A DNA stretch of 38,105 nucleotides from Blattamonas nauphoetae (Eukaryota; Preaxostyla; Oxymonadida), in the NCBI GenBank assembly GCA_033064195.1, contig JARBJD010000517.1, positions 1-38,105 of the forward strand, written 5' to 3'. Positions 19,601 to 29,058 of this stretch are shown in pieces. How positions within the stretch are numbered: position 1 is the stretch's first letter; each line of letters begins with the position of its first letter. A program made the position numbers and the translations under genes. Below the pieces are notes generated by a model. That model saw only the letters and a program-made list of their open reading frames with translations. It was not told the DNA's origin and did not search any database.

Positions 19601-21081
19601 TTTACTTGGAATCCTCTCGATTGACAGTAGGGACAGAGTTTGTATCGAGTGATTTTCTCAGGATCCACAATGTACATCACATGAACGAGAGTTGCAGTGA
19701 GCGGAATCATCAGAAGTGGGAGAACTCTTGCATCATCATTCTCGTTGATGTACGATTGACTGAGGAAATATCGCTTCTTGTCTTCGTCGTATTCATAAAT
19801 GTGGACGGCAATGTTGAATTCAATCATTGCTTTCTCAATATCACATGCAATATCAAATCCAGGATACTTCTGAAGATGTGGTGTCAATTGTCGAGACTTC
19901 AGATGTGAAAGCTTCATCCATTGTGCAAACAATCTGTAGGCTTCACTATTCCTCATATTGATTGAGATTTTCTTCTTTGGAACCTCAGGAAGAGTGAGGA
20001 ATGATAGTGCTTGAAAGAAGCAGATATTGTACTCAGAATCGACGTACCGAACGTTGTATGTTTTTATGTGTTCAGTGTGAATGGCATTAGCTTTTCCAGC
20101 AACTGGGAATCTGTAAACTGCAACAAGAATCGAATGGAAGGCGATGAACATTGTCTTTGTGTCCATCAGTGTTCTCTCTTGTGACTCTTTGATTAGATTG
20201 ATCGCATATTTAGAATACTCATTGATGTCTCCTGAACTTCTTATCACTGTTGGAAAGCTCTTTGATGTGTTCTCCAATTCTGGTCTGAAGTCATTGTACT
20301 GTGTCTCATCTTTGTCTTTTCTCTCAACAATCTTTCCAAAATCAATACTAATCTTGAATGGTCGATCCTTCTCTTTTTCATACACTGCATTGATGAAGGT
20401 TGTGATTTCCTCAACGTTCTTCAAGTGATTGTGGAAGTACAACTGATATGGTTTTCCATTGTCTTCAACCTTCTCGACCTCATTCTTCTTGAACTTCTTT
20501 CGTGCGTTCGTCAGACATTCGTTGAAGGCAAGTTTGTCACGTGGTTCAGCGAGCAAGATGCATTCATTGAATCCATCAAATTGCTTCACTTTTCTTGATT
20601 CCATTTGTTCATTCTTCTTCTGAATGATCAACAGATTCTTCATCCAATGATCCATCAGTTTCTCTTCTATCGACTTCAGTTTCCTCGTGATCTTGAACAC
20701 TTGCTTCTTCAATTCAGTTTCGTTCACTCTTGGATTTGCTTTCATGTCAATGATGATTACATTTTTATCCTCTTCATTCATCGTTGCATTGTTGTTTGTT
20801 TCATTCTGTTTCTGAATGAATTGAGCTTGTTCCATTTGTCGTTGGTTTCTAACTTCTTGAAGGAATTTTGGAATTAAATTGATATTAAGATATGCTGTTG
20901 GATTCGGATTTCGATATCCAACATCTGGGTGTTGAAGCATTGTCAGGAGAAATGAATAGTGATGTTGCTTGTATGGGCTGTCAGGTTTGTATGTTCGACC
21001 ATCAGTATATGCGAATTGGGTGTTTGGAAAGAGTTCTCTAACCTCTCTGATTTGTTCCTTCACTTTCCAGAGTTGTGTCAT
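16675..21081 (-). pseudogene. Protein-primed family B DNA polymerase (left copy, decayed)
   Basis: Same domain plan as the complete copy at 29492-33898: N-terminal helical region, a cysteine-protease-like (OTU-like) block with a C-P-Y-C zinc site, the 3'-5' exonuclease, an HNH insertion, then palm motifs. Over the last 1300 codons the protein is about 95% identical to the right copy by eye, while the first 120 codons are very different. It is broken, with about one break. It would replicate the element by protein priming. It starts 10 bases from the 3' end of the repeat-protein gene at 21092, after an A/T box ending TAGTAAATG. Confidence 0.85.
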
Positions 21082-21091
21082 TTACTACGAA

Positions 21092-21550
21092 TTAAAAAAA
21101 TAAAAAATAAAAAAAGTTGAACGAGTATTTTGGCTTCCTCAAATGTGGCTTCTTCTTTGCCTTTAGCCAGGAATCAAGTCGCACTTTGAAAATTTCAGTA
21201 CCACCGATTTCTCGATATGTGAATGGAGTTAGAACTTGCTTGTACTCACCAACGAGCTCACAGTTGTACTTCCTCAGTTCATTCTCAACAAAGGATTGAG
21301 TGTAGTGTCGACGTTGTGACATGTGTGGTCTGTTCCCTTGATTCCACAACTTTGGTTTTATCCTCCACTCAACACCTTCATGAACATAGATGACTGGGAT
21401 GTTATGTCTCACATACTCAGAGACAAGTTCACAGTTCTCTTCTTTCATTGACTGAATTAAAGCTTGCTTGGCATCTGTTCGACGTTTTTCGCTCCCCTTT
21501 GGAGGGTTCGAAGTCTTTAGCGAGACATATGTAGTATTCACTGTTGTCAT
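21092..21550 (-). CDS. Terminal two-repeat protein
   Basis: 152 residues, open throughout. It has two copies of the terminal repeat domain: the first from KQALIQSMKEENCELVSEYV to WNQGNRPHMSQRR, the second from YTQSFVENELRKYNCELVGEY to the basic C-terminus. Orthologous to the 129-residue gene at 29059, but the N-terminus differs because it contains the micro-repeat, translated as SLKTSNPPKGSEKRR. It occupies the first position before the polymerase in both copies. The start follows TTTTTTAATTTGTATTAAATG. The function is unknown. Basic character and terminal position would fit a DNA-binding or terminal-repeat-binding protein, which is inference. Confidence 0.65.
   Translation of the reverse strand: MTTVNTTYVSLKTSNPPKGSEKRRTDAKQALIQSMKEENCELVSEYVRHNIPVIYVHEGVEWRIKPKLWNQGNRPHMSQRRHYTQSFVENELRKYNCELVGEYKQVLTPFTYREIGGTEIFKVRLDSWLKAKKKPHLRKPKYSFNFFYFLFF
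21488..21530 (-). repeat. Micro-repeat copy inside the terminal two-repeat gene
   Basis: On the minus strand GTCTCGCTAAAGACTTCG continues AACCCTCCAAAGGGGAG. It is in frame, near the N-terminus, and missing from the counterpart gene at 29059. Confidence 0.55.
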
Positions 21551-21575
21551 TTAATACAAATTAAAAAAATCAAAA
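21551..21575 (-). promoter_or_regulatory. A/T promoter box before the two-repeat gene
   Basis: On the minus strand TTTTTTTAATTTGTATTAA abuts ATG. It is the same box as at 3625-3640 and 29041-29058. Confidence 0.55.
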
Positions 21576-21590
21576 AAATAAAAATCATAA

Positions 21591-22410
21591 ATGAAATGTG
21601 AAGTGAGGTGTTGGAACTTTTTATTTCTTGTTCCTTGTTGTGCTAGCTTTCATCTTGCTTCTTTCTTTTTTGATTCTTTCTTCCGTGTTTCATTTTTTCA
21701 TTCATTCAATTCATCGTTCGTTCTTTCATTTTTCAATCATTCAATCATTCATCATTCAATTTTTCAAGTTTGTATGATTGTACCATGAGACAACCCGATA
21801 CTCCTTTGGGGATCATTCTATCATGATCCTACTCAATGACTACTGCTGGCGAATTCCTTGAAGGGTTAAGTCTTGGGTGGGCATGATTTACGGTCAAACT
21901 CTCTGTCGAGAATCTGAAGCCAACATGAACCCCGGGGCGGATTCCTAGAAATCCACCGTCTCCAATTCAACCTTCAATTCGTTCTACGCATTAGTCACGA
22001 GGGCACCATTTTGCCTGAGTATCAAGGGAAATTACGTCGAGGTATCATTTTTCAACTTGAAATTCAATCATTCATCATTCAAGTCTTCATCGTTCAATCG
22101 TTCATCATTTCCTTTATCAAGTTTTTGTATGATTGTACCGTAGGACAACCCGATACTCCTTTGGGGATCACTCTATCATGATCCTACTCAATGACTACTG
22201 CTGGCGAATTCCTTGAAGGGCTAAGGTATTGGGGGGCATGATTTACGGTCACATTGAAGTGATGCCCACAGTGAACCCCCGGGGACAGCCTCCCAGCTCG
22301 TCCCGCTCCAATCCAACCTTCAATTCGTTCTACGCATTAGCCACGAGGGCACCATTTTGCCTGAGTATCAAGGGAAATTACGTCGAGGTTTCATACTTCA
22401 ACTTTTTGGA
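21591..22410. repeat. TTCAATCATTC simple sequence and a 357-base direct repeat
   Basis: 21660-21770 is built from short TTCAATCATTC-like words. A unit beginning near 21760 (CAAGTTTGTATGATTGTACC) and containing GACAACCCGATACTCCTTTG (21791) recurs about 357 bases later (22144). Both units end with TATCAAGGGAAATTACGTCG. The two units have diverged modestly, so this is a tandem duplication of moderate age. No gene is seen. Confidence 0.7.
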
Positions 22411-22585
22411 AATTTTGAATTTTTGAATTTTTTGAATTTTTTGAATTTTTTGAATTTTTGAATTTTTTGAATTTTTTGAAATTTTCCTAAGTATTTTTTT
22501 TTGAAATTTTTTTTGAATTTTTGAATTTTTTTTAAATTTTTGAAATTGTTTTGGTATTTTGAAACTTTTTCATTTTTTTTTGAAA
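22405..22585. repeat. T-rich low-complexity tract
   Basis: A run of TTTTTGAATTTTTTGAA-like words with no coding content. Open frames on the minus strand here are lysine/phenylalanine-rich artefacts. Confidence 0.8.
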
Positions 22586-22587
22586 TT

Positions 22588-22668
22588 AAGATTGCCCCTC
22601 GCCTGAATCGAACCACCCCCTAGAAACGGGTGGACACTGGAACATACCCACTGAGCTACTAGCTCCTG
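22588..22668 (-). tRNA. tRNA-like sequence (probable pseudogene)
   Basis: The minus strand reads GCTAGTAGCTCAGTGGGTA (A-box-like), then about 50 bases on GGTGGTTCGATTCAGG (B-box-like), with a CCACCC/GGGTGG hairpin between. The acceptor and T stems pair poorly, so a working tRNA is unlikely. Confidence 0.4.
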
Positions 22669-22743
22669 AAAATGTTAGTTTCGACCTGTGCCTTATACCT
22701 CGAATGTTCAGATCTGCTATATATTCCTTTTATTGTCCACCTA

Positions 22744-22975
22744 TCTACCCTCGTTAAAAAGCATGGATTTATCACGGGAACGACTTTTTTACCCTCGTTA
22801 AAAAGCACGACTTTTTCTCGTCAGCGATTTTTTCAAAATTAGTTAGATTTTCCTTTTTAACTTTTTACCCCCGTTAAAAAGCATGACTTTTTCACGGGAG
22901 CGATCTGCTAAATCTTAATTCTTGGCCAATTGTTACCCTCGTTAAAAAGCATGACTTTTTCACGGGAGCATTTTT
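22744..22975. repeat. Four hairpin-forming repeats
   Basis: Four copies (near 22746, 22790, 22865 and 22934) of a roughly 36-base sequence starting ACCCTCGTTAAAAAG. Each continues with CATGACTTTTTCACGGGAG or a variant. The unit is an imperfect palindrome: AAAAAG pairs with CTTTTT and CCC-CGT with ACG-GGG around a CATGA loop. Spacers include ATCTGCTATATATT-like words. Confidence 0.65.
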
Positions 22976-23075
22976 TGCTATATATTGTATTTATTGACAA
23001 AGTTTTCAAATTTTAAATCTGCTATAGTGTCTTTTTTTCGGGTATAAAGTTTCTGATTTTCCGGGATAATTTCAG

Positions 23076-23158
23076 GACCGGATAGTCTAGTGGTAATGGT
23101 GAGTGCACGCACTACTACTACTAAGCTGAAGGTCCTAGGTTCAATTCCTGGCGGAAGC
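23076..23158 (+). tRNA. tRNA-like sequence, perhaps a SINE head
   Basis: A-box-like ATAGTCTAGTGGTAATGG and B-box-like AGGTTCAATTCCTGG lie at a spacing that allows an extra arm. The T stem pairs fully (CTAGG with CCTGG, one wobble). The 5' side has no match to the 3' acceptor strand CGGAAGC, but that strand's complement GCTTCCGCCA occurs downstream at 23319-23330. The sequence continues into unique DNA to about 23330, as a tRNA-derived SINE would. Confidence 0.4.
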
Positions 23159-23374
23159 ATTTAATTTCACATATCACTGCCCTTTGGCATGGTCTAGGCC
23201 CTTGGCAAGACCAACGTACGTCTCCGGAACTCAAATCGATAAAAATGAGTTCCGATGCCGGTCTAAAAGGGACCGATGAGAAGGGTCGCAACCTTCGGAA
23301 CCTTGAAAAAATACACCAGCTTCCGCCAAAATCAAGGTTTTTGCTTTTTTGAAAATTTTCAAAAATAACAACAT
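23159..23374. other. Possible SINE body and short non-coding gap
   Basis: Contains internal inverted words (AACTCAAATCG/GAGTTCC, GGTCT..AGGGACC) and ends with GCTTCCGCCA, the complement of 23148-23158. No gene is seen. Confidence 0.3.
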
Positions 23375-23968
23375 TTAAGTCCTCTCATGATACTTATGCA
23401 AGTGAGGTCGATCTCCAAAGTACAACCAATTGTCCAAACGAACAGAATACTCTTTTCCCGTTTCCAAACAACGATACTTGAATGGCTCAAGTACCTTTGT
23501 GTATGTTCCAACAAGTTCACAATTCTCTTTTTTCAATTCATTTTCAACAAACGATTGTGTGTATCGTTTTCGTTTGCCGAGGTGACTTCGTTCTCCTTTC
23601 ATCCATTTCGATGGAATAACATTCCATTCGATTCCTTCATGTCGATATGTGACTGATCCACTCGAACACTTATATTCGGAGATCAGTTCACAATTTTCAT
23701 TTTTCATAGATTCAATTAGCTTTTCCTTTGTGCACCAGTTGGTTGCTGACGCATATTTTCGGGGATACTTGTGTGATTTTTTTCCTCTGACGAAATTGTG
23801 GACGTACATTCGATAAACTTCATCTGGTTTATCTTCGTGGACGTATTCGAAAGTGCTGGATACGAGATATGTTGTTCCTTGTCTATTTAGAGTCGGTGGT
23901 GATTTCAGAATCAAATGTTCATTTTCCAAAATTTCTAGTAGTTGAGTTGGAGTTAAAGATGTTCCCAT
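23375..23968 (-). CDS. Terminal three-repeat protein
   Basis: 197 residues, open throughout. After a short leader (MGTSLTPTQLLEILENEH) come three repeats of about 55-60 residues. Their tails are NFVRGKKSHKYPRKY, KWMKGERSHLGKRKRY and WLYFGDRPHLHKYHERT. Repeats 2 and 3 correspond to the two repeats of the genes at 21092 and 29059. It mirrors the decayed gene at 522-1109, so it marks the right terminal region of the left Polinton. Strongly basic, with conserved NCEL and VGTYTKVLEPF strands. The family is unknown. A nucleic-acid-binding role is plausible but unproven. The start follows an ATTTTTTAACTAGTAATAAATG box. Confidence 0.65.
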   Translation of the reverse strand: MGTSLTPTQLLEILENEHLILKSPPTLNRQGTTYLVSSTFEYVHEDKPDEVYRMYVHNFVRGKKSHKYPRKYASATNWCTKEKLIESMKNENCELISEYKCSSGSVTYRHEGIEWNVIPSKWMKGERSHLGKRKRYTQSFVENELKKENCELVGTYTKVLEPFKYRCLETGKEYSVRLDNWLYFGDRPHLHKYHERT

Positions 23969-24151
23969 TTATTACTAGTTAAAAAATAGAAATAAAATAT
24001 AAATCAACTGTATTTCTGTCAGTCAATCAGTATTGAGAATCTGACTGATTTATGTGGATTCTCCCAAGAGTAGTATCGTCTAAGGTGAAGGGGTTCCACA
24101 TTCGCCTATATCACTACTTAGGTCAAATATTGGCATCATTGAAATGTCCCA

Positions 24152-24575
24152 AATTCCTTTTAATACAAGATTTAGAAAGGGTCAATCGGAATTGACTTTT
24201 CCTTTCTGATTTCAACGACTATTACAATCTGGTTCCCAAATCGTCTACTATACTACTATGACCATCAATGCTGTTCGTCCGTTTAAATTCTATATCGTGA
24301 ATATTGGACGATCTTTGCACGGGGATGATGAACGAAACCAACATAATGCAGAAAGTGATCTTGTTTCAGACTGGTATGCGGGACTAGGTGGCGGAAGAGA
24401 GTCTGATTCTCGCAGTTGATCTCGCATGATACGAATCGTGATTTGTTGTTCGAACAAATTGATGGTCATAGTAGTATAGTAGACGATTTGGGAACCAGAT
24501 TGAAATAGTCGTTGAAATCAGAAACGAAAAGTCAATTCCGATTGACCATTTCTAAATCTTGTATTAAAAGGAATT
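24152..24575. mobile_element. MITE (probable Tc1/mariner-type, TA target) nested in the foldback
   Basis: 424 bases with inverted ends of about 125 bases: AATTCCTTTTAATACAAG at one end and its complement at the other. Both arms include GGTTCCCAAATCGTCTAC and TAGTATAGTAG-type words. Comparison with the uninterrupted right arm of the foldback shows insertion at GGCC-TA-CCATG. The right flank keeps TA, while the left is now CA. It is non-coding. It is younger than the foldback it splits. Confidence 0.65.
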
Positions 24576-24577
24576 TA

Positions 24578-25146
24578 CCATGCGGATCTAACCCGACCAC
24601 ATGGATCTAACCCGACCACAAAAGACACTTTTTTCGACTCAAATCTCAATCCATCCCAGATTTCTCCAAACCCACATTTGAGTGAGTCCAACCCATTTGG
24701 AGATTGGATTCCTCCCTCCCCCATGAATCATCGAGGGAGAAATCGAACTTCCAAAATAGGATTCCAGGGCTGGGGCGCCTATTTCGGAGTCAGGGTATCG
24801 ACCCTTTTTTGGCTCCAAAATAGGAGGTCCTTAACATTTAAGCTTAGGGAATCCAAACTTCAGAACCACTTTTCTCCACGCCTGTTCAAGATTTTTCTTT
24901 TTCGTTTCATTTCTGGTGGTTTGGGATGGTTTTCTCTCGAAATGACAATTTTTCGAAAAATGAAAAATTCTGGGGGGACCTGGGTGGAAATTTAGGGTCA
25001 AATACTGATTTCCCTGTATAACAAGCTTAGGATCTTGAAAACTTGTTTTGATCATATCTCCACAACCAGACATAGTTCGGACATGAAGTTTTCACCAATA
25101 TGGATCTTTTGTTGAGAATTATTTTTTTCTGAAAATTTTGAAAAAT
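24578..25146 (+). repeat. Left arm of the foldback
   Basis: Complementary to 25398-25958 from CCATGCGGATCTAACCCGAC to the T-run near 25140. An ATCTAACCCGACCACA-type word is tandemly doubled at the outer end. Confidence 0.75.
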
Positions 25147-25397
25147 TTCGATGACTTCCTATTTTGGCTTTTTTGGGACTTTTCCGTCAGTTACTCCAGT
25201 CCCGTTCAAGAATTTACATGAATATTAAGTTTTGTTGTAAAATTATTGTTTGAATTCATTCGAACCTGGGTTGACATCGATTTAATTGAATTTGATGTCA
25301 AATTAAAAAACATAAAGCAGAGTTAGTTCAGAAAGACCATTTTGTCGAAAAATCAGCAAATATTTATCTCAACTGCCGCAAGGGGATTTTTTCAAAA

Positions 25398-25958
25398 TTT
25401 TCAGAAAAAAATAATTCTCAACAAAAGATCCATATTGGTGAAAACTTCATGTCCGAACTATGTCTGGTTGTGGAGATATGATCAAAACAAGTTTTCAAGA
25501 TCCTAAGCTTGTTATACAGGGAAATCAGTATTTGACCCTAAATTTCCACCCAGGTCCCCCCAGAATTTTTCATTTTTCGAAAAATTGTCATTTCGAGAGA
25601 AAACCATCCCAAACCACCAGAAATGAAACGAAAAAGAAAAATCTTGAACAGGCGTGGAGAAAAGTGGTTCTGAAGTTTGGATTCCCTATGCTTAAATGTT
25701 AAGGACCTCCTATTTTGGAGCCAAAAAAGGGTCGATACCCTGACTCCGAAATAGGCGCCCCAGCCCTGGAATCCTATTTTGGAAGTTCGATTTCTCCCTC
25801 GATGATTCATGGGGGAGGGAGGAATCCAATCTCCAAATGGGTTGGACTCACTCAAATGTGGGTTTGGAGAAATCTGGGATGGATTGAGATTTGAGTCGAA
25901 AAAAGTGTCTTTTGTGGTCGGGTTAGATCCATGTGGTCGGGTTAGATCCGCATGGTAG
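25398..25958 (-). repeat. Right arm of the foldback
   Basis: Mirror copy of 24578-25146. It ends GTCGGGTTAGATCCGCATGG at its outer side. Confidence 0.75.
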
Positions 25959-25986
25959 GCCATTTCAATGATGCCAATATTTGACC

Positions 25987-27560
25987 CAAATTCCAGAAAT
26001 ATGTTCAATATTTTGATCTCATTTTAAGCGTCAATTTTGAAGCAAATTTTTGCCATATTCCAAAAATGTTGTCACTTTTTTCGATGTTTTTTCACTTTTG
26101 AACTTGAACAAAGTGAATCCAACTTGAGAACCACTTCGAAAAAAAATCGAAAAAATTTCTAAAATGTCGGGGACGATGTGAGTCGTCGATCAAAACAATC
26201 CCGATGAAAATCGGTTGAGAATTCGTGGAGCTACGTACCGAACAGCGGTCAAAAAAATGACCAAAAAGTCGATTTTCAGATTTCGCTACTAACAACTGCT
26301 TTATGTCTCAAATTCACCTCAAACACCTTCTAAAATTACAAAATCGATTTTGAAAAGTGAGATTCGCGATAAAAAACACTTTTTGGAAAAAAAGTTTGAT
26401 CCGACCCATTGAGGATTTTTACGAGTCGAAATTTTCGAGATAAGGTATGGACCCTGTCTTCCATCATCTTTCGCTCAGGAATCGTCCTCTTATGACGCCT
26501 TTTTGTGTTAGATTGGATAAGAACGCCTTCTGGCGACTTTAAGTATGAACCTTTTCACGTCACGTTCGTTCAGACAATTTTTTGCCAATTTTCGTTTTTA
26601 ACGTTAGATCTTCTAAATTCTTCGCATTCGCGTCCTAGCGACGCTTTTTTGAGATTTCCTGTTTTCCCACTTCATTAGTCCTCTTTTTTTGCACACACCT
26701 TTGATTCACCACATTTTCACCTCACTTTCAGTCACCGTCATTTTTGTATGTGTTTTCACATATCATCCTCCCTTTCTCACGTTCTGAGGAGGGAGTGGCT
26801 GAATTTTTTAACACTTTTGTTCGGTACTTTTTCTATAAAGTTGATTTTACGTCTTTTTCCCCATATCTTGTCCGTATGTTTGTTTTAACAAAAACTCATT
26901 TCAGCACATTGTATCACTCATCTTCTTTGTTCCATTTCACCACTTATCCGTTCATAAGACACTCTCATTTACCTCATTTCACAACCCTTTTTTCCGTCGT
27001 TCACACCTCACGCGCACATCATTATGTCTTCATTGTTTTTGACTTTTTTGCTTAATTTGACAAAAAGAGATTGAAACAAGGTACAATGAAGTGAGCAAGT
27101 ACAATAGTGAATGGTGAAGTGGATGAAGTGAGAATTGAGGTACACTAATGTGTTTTATGAACGCGTTCATCGAAAATTCGCATAAAAAGAGCAAACAAAA
27201 GTGAATGAAGTGAGAATCAAGCGATAAAGTGAAGTGATGAACGAAAGAATCGAGAAGATCAAAACCAACGAGATCCTGGTTCAGAAATGAGTTTTATGAT
27301 CGCGTGAATCGAAATTTCACAAACAAAGAGCAAACAAAAGTGAATGAAGTGGTAATCAAACACTAAAGTGAAGTGAGGAATGAAAGAAACGAGGAGAGTA
27401 AAAAACGACGAGATCGAGGTCACAAAATGACTTTTATGCGCGAACGAAACCAATGTCGCCTAATCAATGTGAACTGAGTTTAGAAAAACATACTTGTGAA
27501 TCTTAAAACATAATTGGAGAATTGATATTGAGCGGGCACTGTGGATTGTTTCTATTGTGT
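25987..27560. other. Terminal spacer of the right Polinton with strand switch
   Basis: About 26090-26440 matches 1140-1470 of the left copy. From about 26650 to 27055 the plus strand is pyrimidine-rich (CACTTCATTAG, CACCTCACTTTCAG), then purine-rich from 27060 (ATGAAGTGAGAA at 27125 and 27205, GTGAAGTGATG at 27230). No convincing gene. Frames such as 26744-27055 are F/H/S-rich artefacts of the pyrimidine tract. Confidence 0.5.
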
Positions 27561-27579
27561 TCATAATTGAATTTTAGAA

Positions 27580-28970
27580 TTAGATAAATAAAAAACAAGA
27601 GAATACCAGTTTAGTTCCAGTTGTGAGACATCCTTTGCGACCATAAACAGCAACGCTTCACTCGATTGGATGGTCACTCTTCAGTCCACTTTATCTGGTA
27701 CACAAATTGATTTTAAGAAAGAATGAATGTGGAAACAGAGGATACCAATTTCAATCCTTCAGTGACACATTCTTTCGAATTCTAAAACATCTTCGTGTAC
27801 CTCAGATGTGAGGATCATTGATATCAAGTTAACTATGGGATTTAAAAAGTGAACAAAGATAATAACTCGAGCATACCAGATTCATTTTTGTAATGCCACA
27901 TTCAGCCAGCCATAAAGCGCGATCGTGTACCCAATGTGAAGGTGCCTTTTGTGATCGATTGTATCTGGTACACTACTTGTTTTTAGGAAAGAATGAGCAA
28001 AGAAAGTGAACAAACTGGTTAATCTCCAGTCGGATCCACATTGATCAGAGCCTAAAACACCGTGCTGTACCAGAACTGAGAAGACAGAAAAAGAGCCAAA
28101 TTAGGTCCAAGAGAATGTTTTATGAAAAGAGAAGAGAACAAATGAAAAAGCCAAAAGAGGGAGAACATGAATTCAAGGTCAATAGAAAGTAAAACAAAGC
28201 GGCGTACCTTCTGAATCAAAATCGATGATCGATCGAGAAATTTCGAGCACCAAAAAGTCGATCAAAAATTTTAGAACTCATGTCAAACTTTAATTTTTGA
28301 AAAAAGTGAGAGACAATGAAGAGAAAATAAGAATGAAGTGACAATGAAAATCCAAGAGTGAAGTGGAGAGAGAAAAAAGAGAAGACAAAAGGTGAAGTGA
28401 AAATGACGGTACAAGAATGAGTCTTAGGAAAAGATTAAACAAAAAAGAGAACAAACAAGTAAAAAATCTTCGGTGAAGGTCACTTGTGAAAAGTAAGAGG
28501 TGATAGTGCGTCGACGTTGTGATGATCGGTTGGTGTGAGGTCAGAAAAGAAATTTAAAAAGAGATGAAAGTAAAAGAAGAACATACAAGTTAATTTTCGG
28601 TAGTGAAACATACTTTCCAGAGATAAGAAGCGATACTTCATCAGCTGTGAGAGGTCGAGTTTGGTCCGATCAGAGAAGGTACAAAAAAGAGTTTTATGAA
28701 AGAATGAATTGAACAAGAGAACAAACCATTTAAGAATAAGTCGGAAACGAAATTCCAGAAGATAAAACGAAGTAGTGTACCTGAACGAGAGGAGAAGAAA
28801 AAAGTGAATGATCGAGAACGAGAAAGTGATGGTGAAAAAGAAGAGAGAACAAATGTGAAAGTAGAAAGTGAAACACACCTAAATCAAACAGTAAAGAGAC
28901 GTCATGAACGAGATGAGATGATCGAGTCCCATTGAAGTACTTTCGCTGATCAAACATGACTGATCGAACC
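27580..28970. repeat. Degenerate tandem array, about 138-base units
   Basis: A unit beginning GA-(A/G)-(A/C)ATACCAGTT-like, followed by a TGACACAT-like word, TAAAAC, GTGTACC and TTTTATGAAAGAATGAA, recurs near 27600, 27741, 27875, 28011, 28165, 28449, 28582 and 28722. Spacing is about 134-142 bases or multiples. Units are strongly diverged. No gene is seen. Confidence 0.5.
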
Positions 28971-29040
28971 CATCGATGACAGAATCGAAGTCTCGGAAGA
29001 TCACAAATGATAAAACAACGATTGAAAATTTATTTTTGAA

Positions 29041-29058
29041 TTTTTTAATTTGTATTAA
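29041..29058 (+). promoter_or_regulatory. A/T promoter box before the two-repeat gene
   Basis: TTTTTTAATTTGTATTAA touches the ATG at 29059, identical in type to 3623-3640. Confidence 0.6.

Larger units (their letters stand above)
225..24066 (-). mobile_element. Polinton/Maverick element, left copy (decayed, complete in outline)
   Basis: This element carries the diagnostic Polinton set: protein-primed family B DNA polymerase, rve-type integrase, packaging-type ATPase and capsid-type proteins. The polymerase end lies at the right and the fibre end at the left. The outer limits are estimates. The left limit is where 225 onward begins to resemble 24067 onward of the second copy (shared AGAGTAGT start). 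The right limit is placed just outside the inverted repeat-protein gene at 23375-23968. Terminal target duplications were not found. Several genes are open throughout (integrase, ATPase, coiled-coil gene, 320-residue gene, three small genes), while others are decayed. I estimate about ten breaks, plus one Mutator-like insertion, so it is old and probably immobile on its own. Confidence 0.75.
24121..25986. mobile_element. Foldback-type element with about 600-base inverted arms
   Basis: The outermost 26 bases (GGTCAAATATTGGCATCATT and on) are mirrored at 25961-25986. Inside, 24578-25146 is almost perfectly complementary to 25398-25958, leaving a loop of about 250 bases. The arms differ at only a few bases (for example AAGCTTAGGG against AAGCATAGGG). 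No transposase is encoded. Frames on the arms such as MSGCGDMIKTSF appear on both strands because the arms are mirror copies, and they are unlikely to be genes. It sits in the terminal region of the right Polinton. The target duplication was not found. Confidence 0.75.

Noticed and set aside
22744-22975. CRISPR-like array
   Set aside because: Only four imperfect palindromic units with irregular spacers, no cas genes, and a eukaryotic context.
24017-24052. Short inverted repeat (AATCAG/CTGATT) as a Polinton terminus
   Set aside because: Too short and not matched at the other end of either element. No target duplication was found beside it.
24678-26008. Open frames of 80-156 codons on the foldback arms
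   Set aside because: They appear as mirror copies on both strands because the arms are complementary. They have no family resemblance and no start-signal box.
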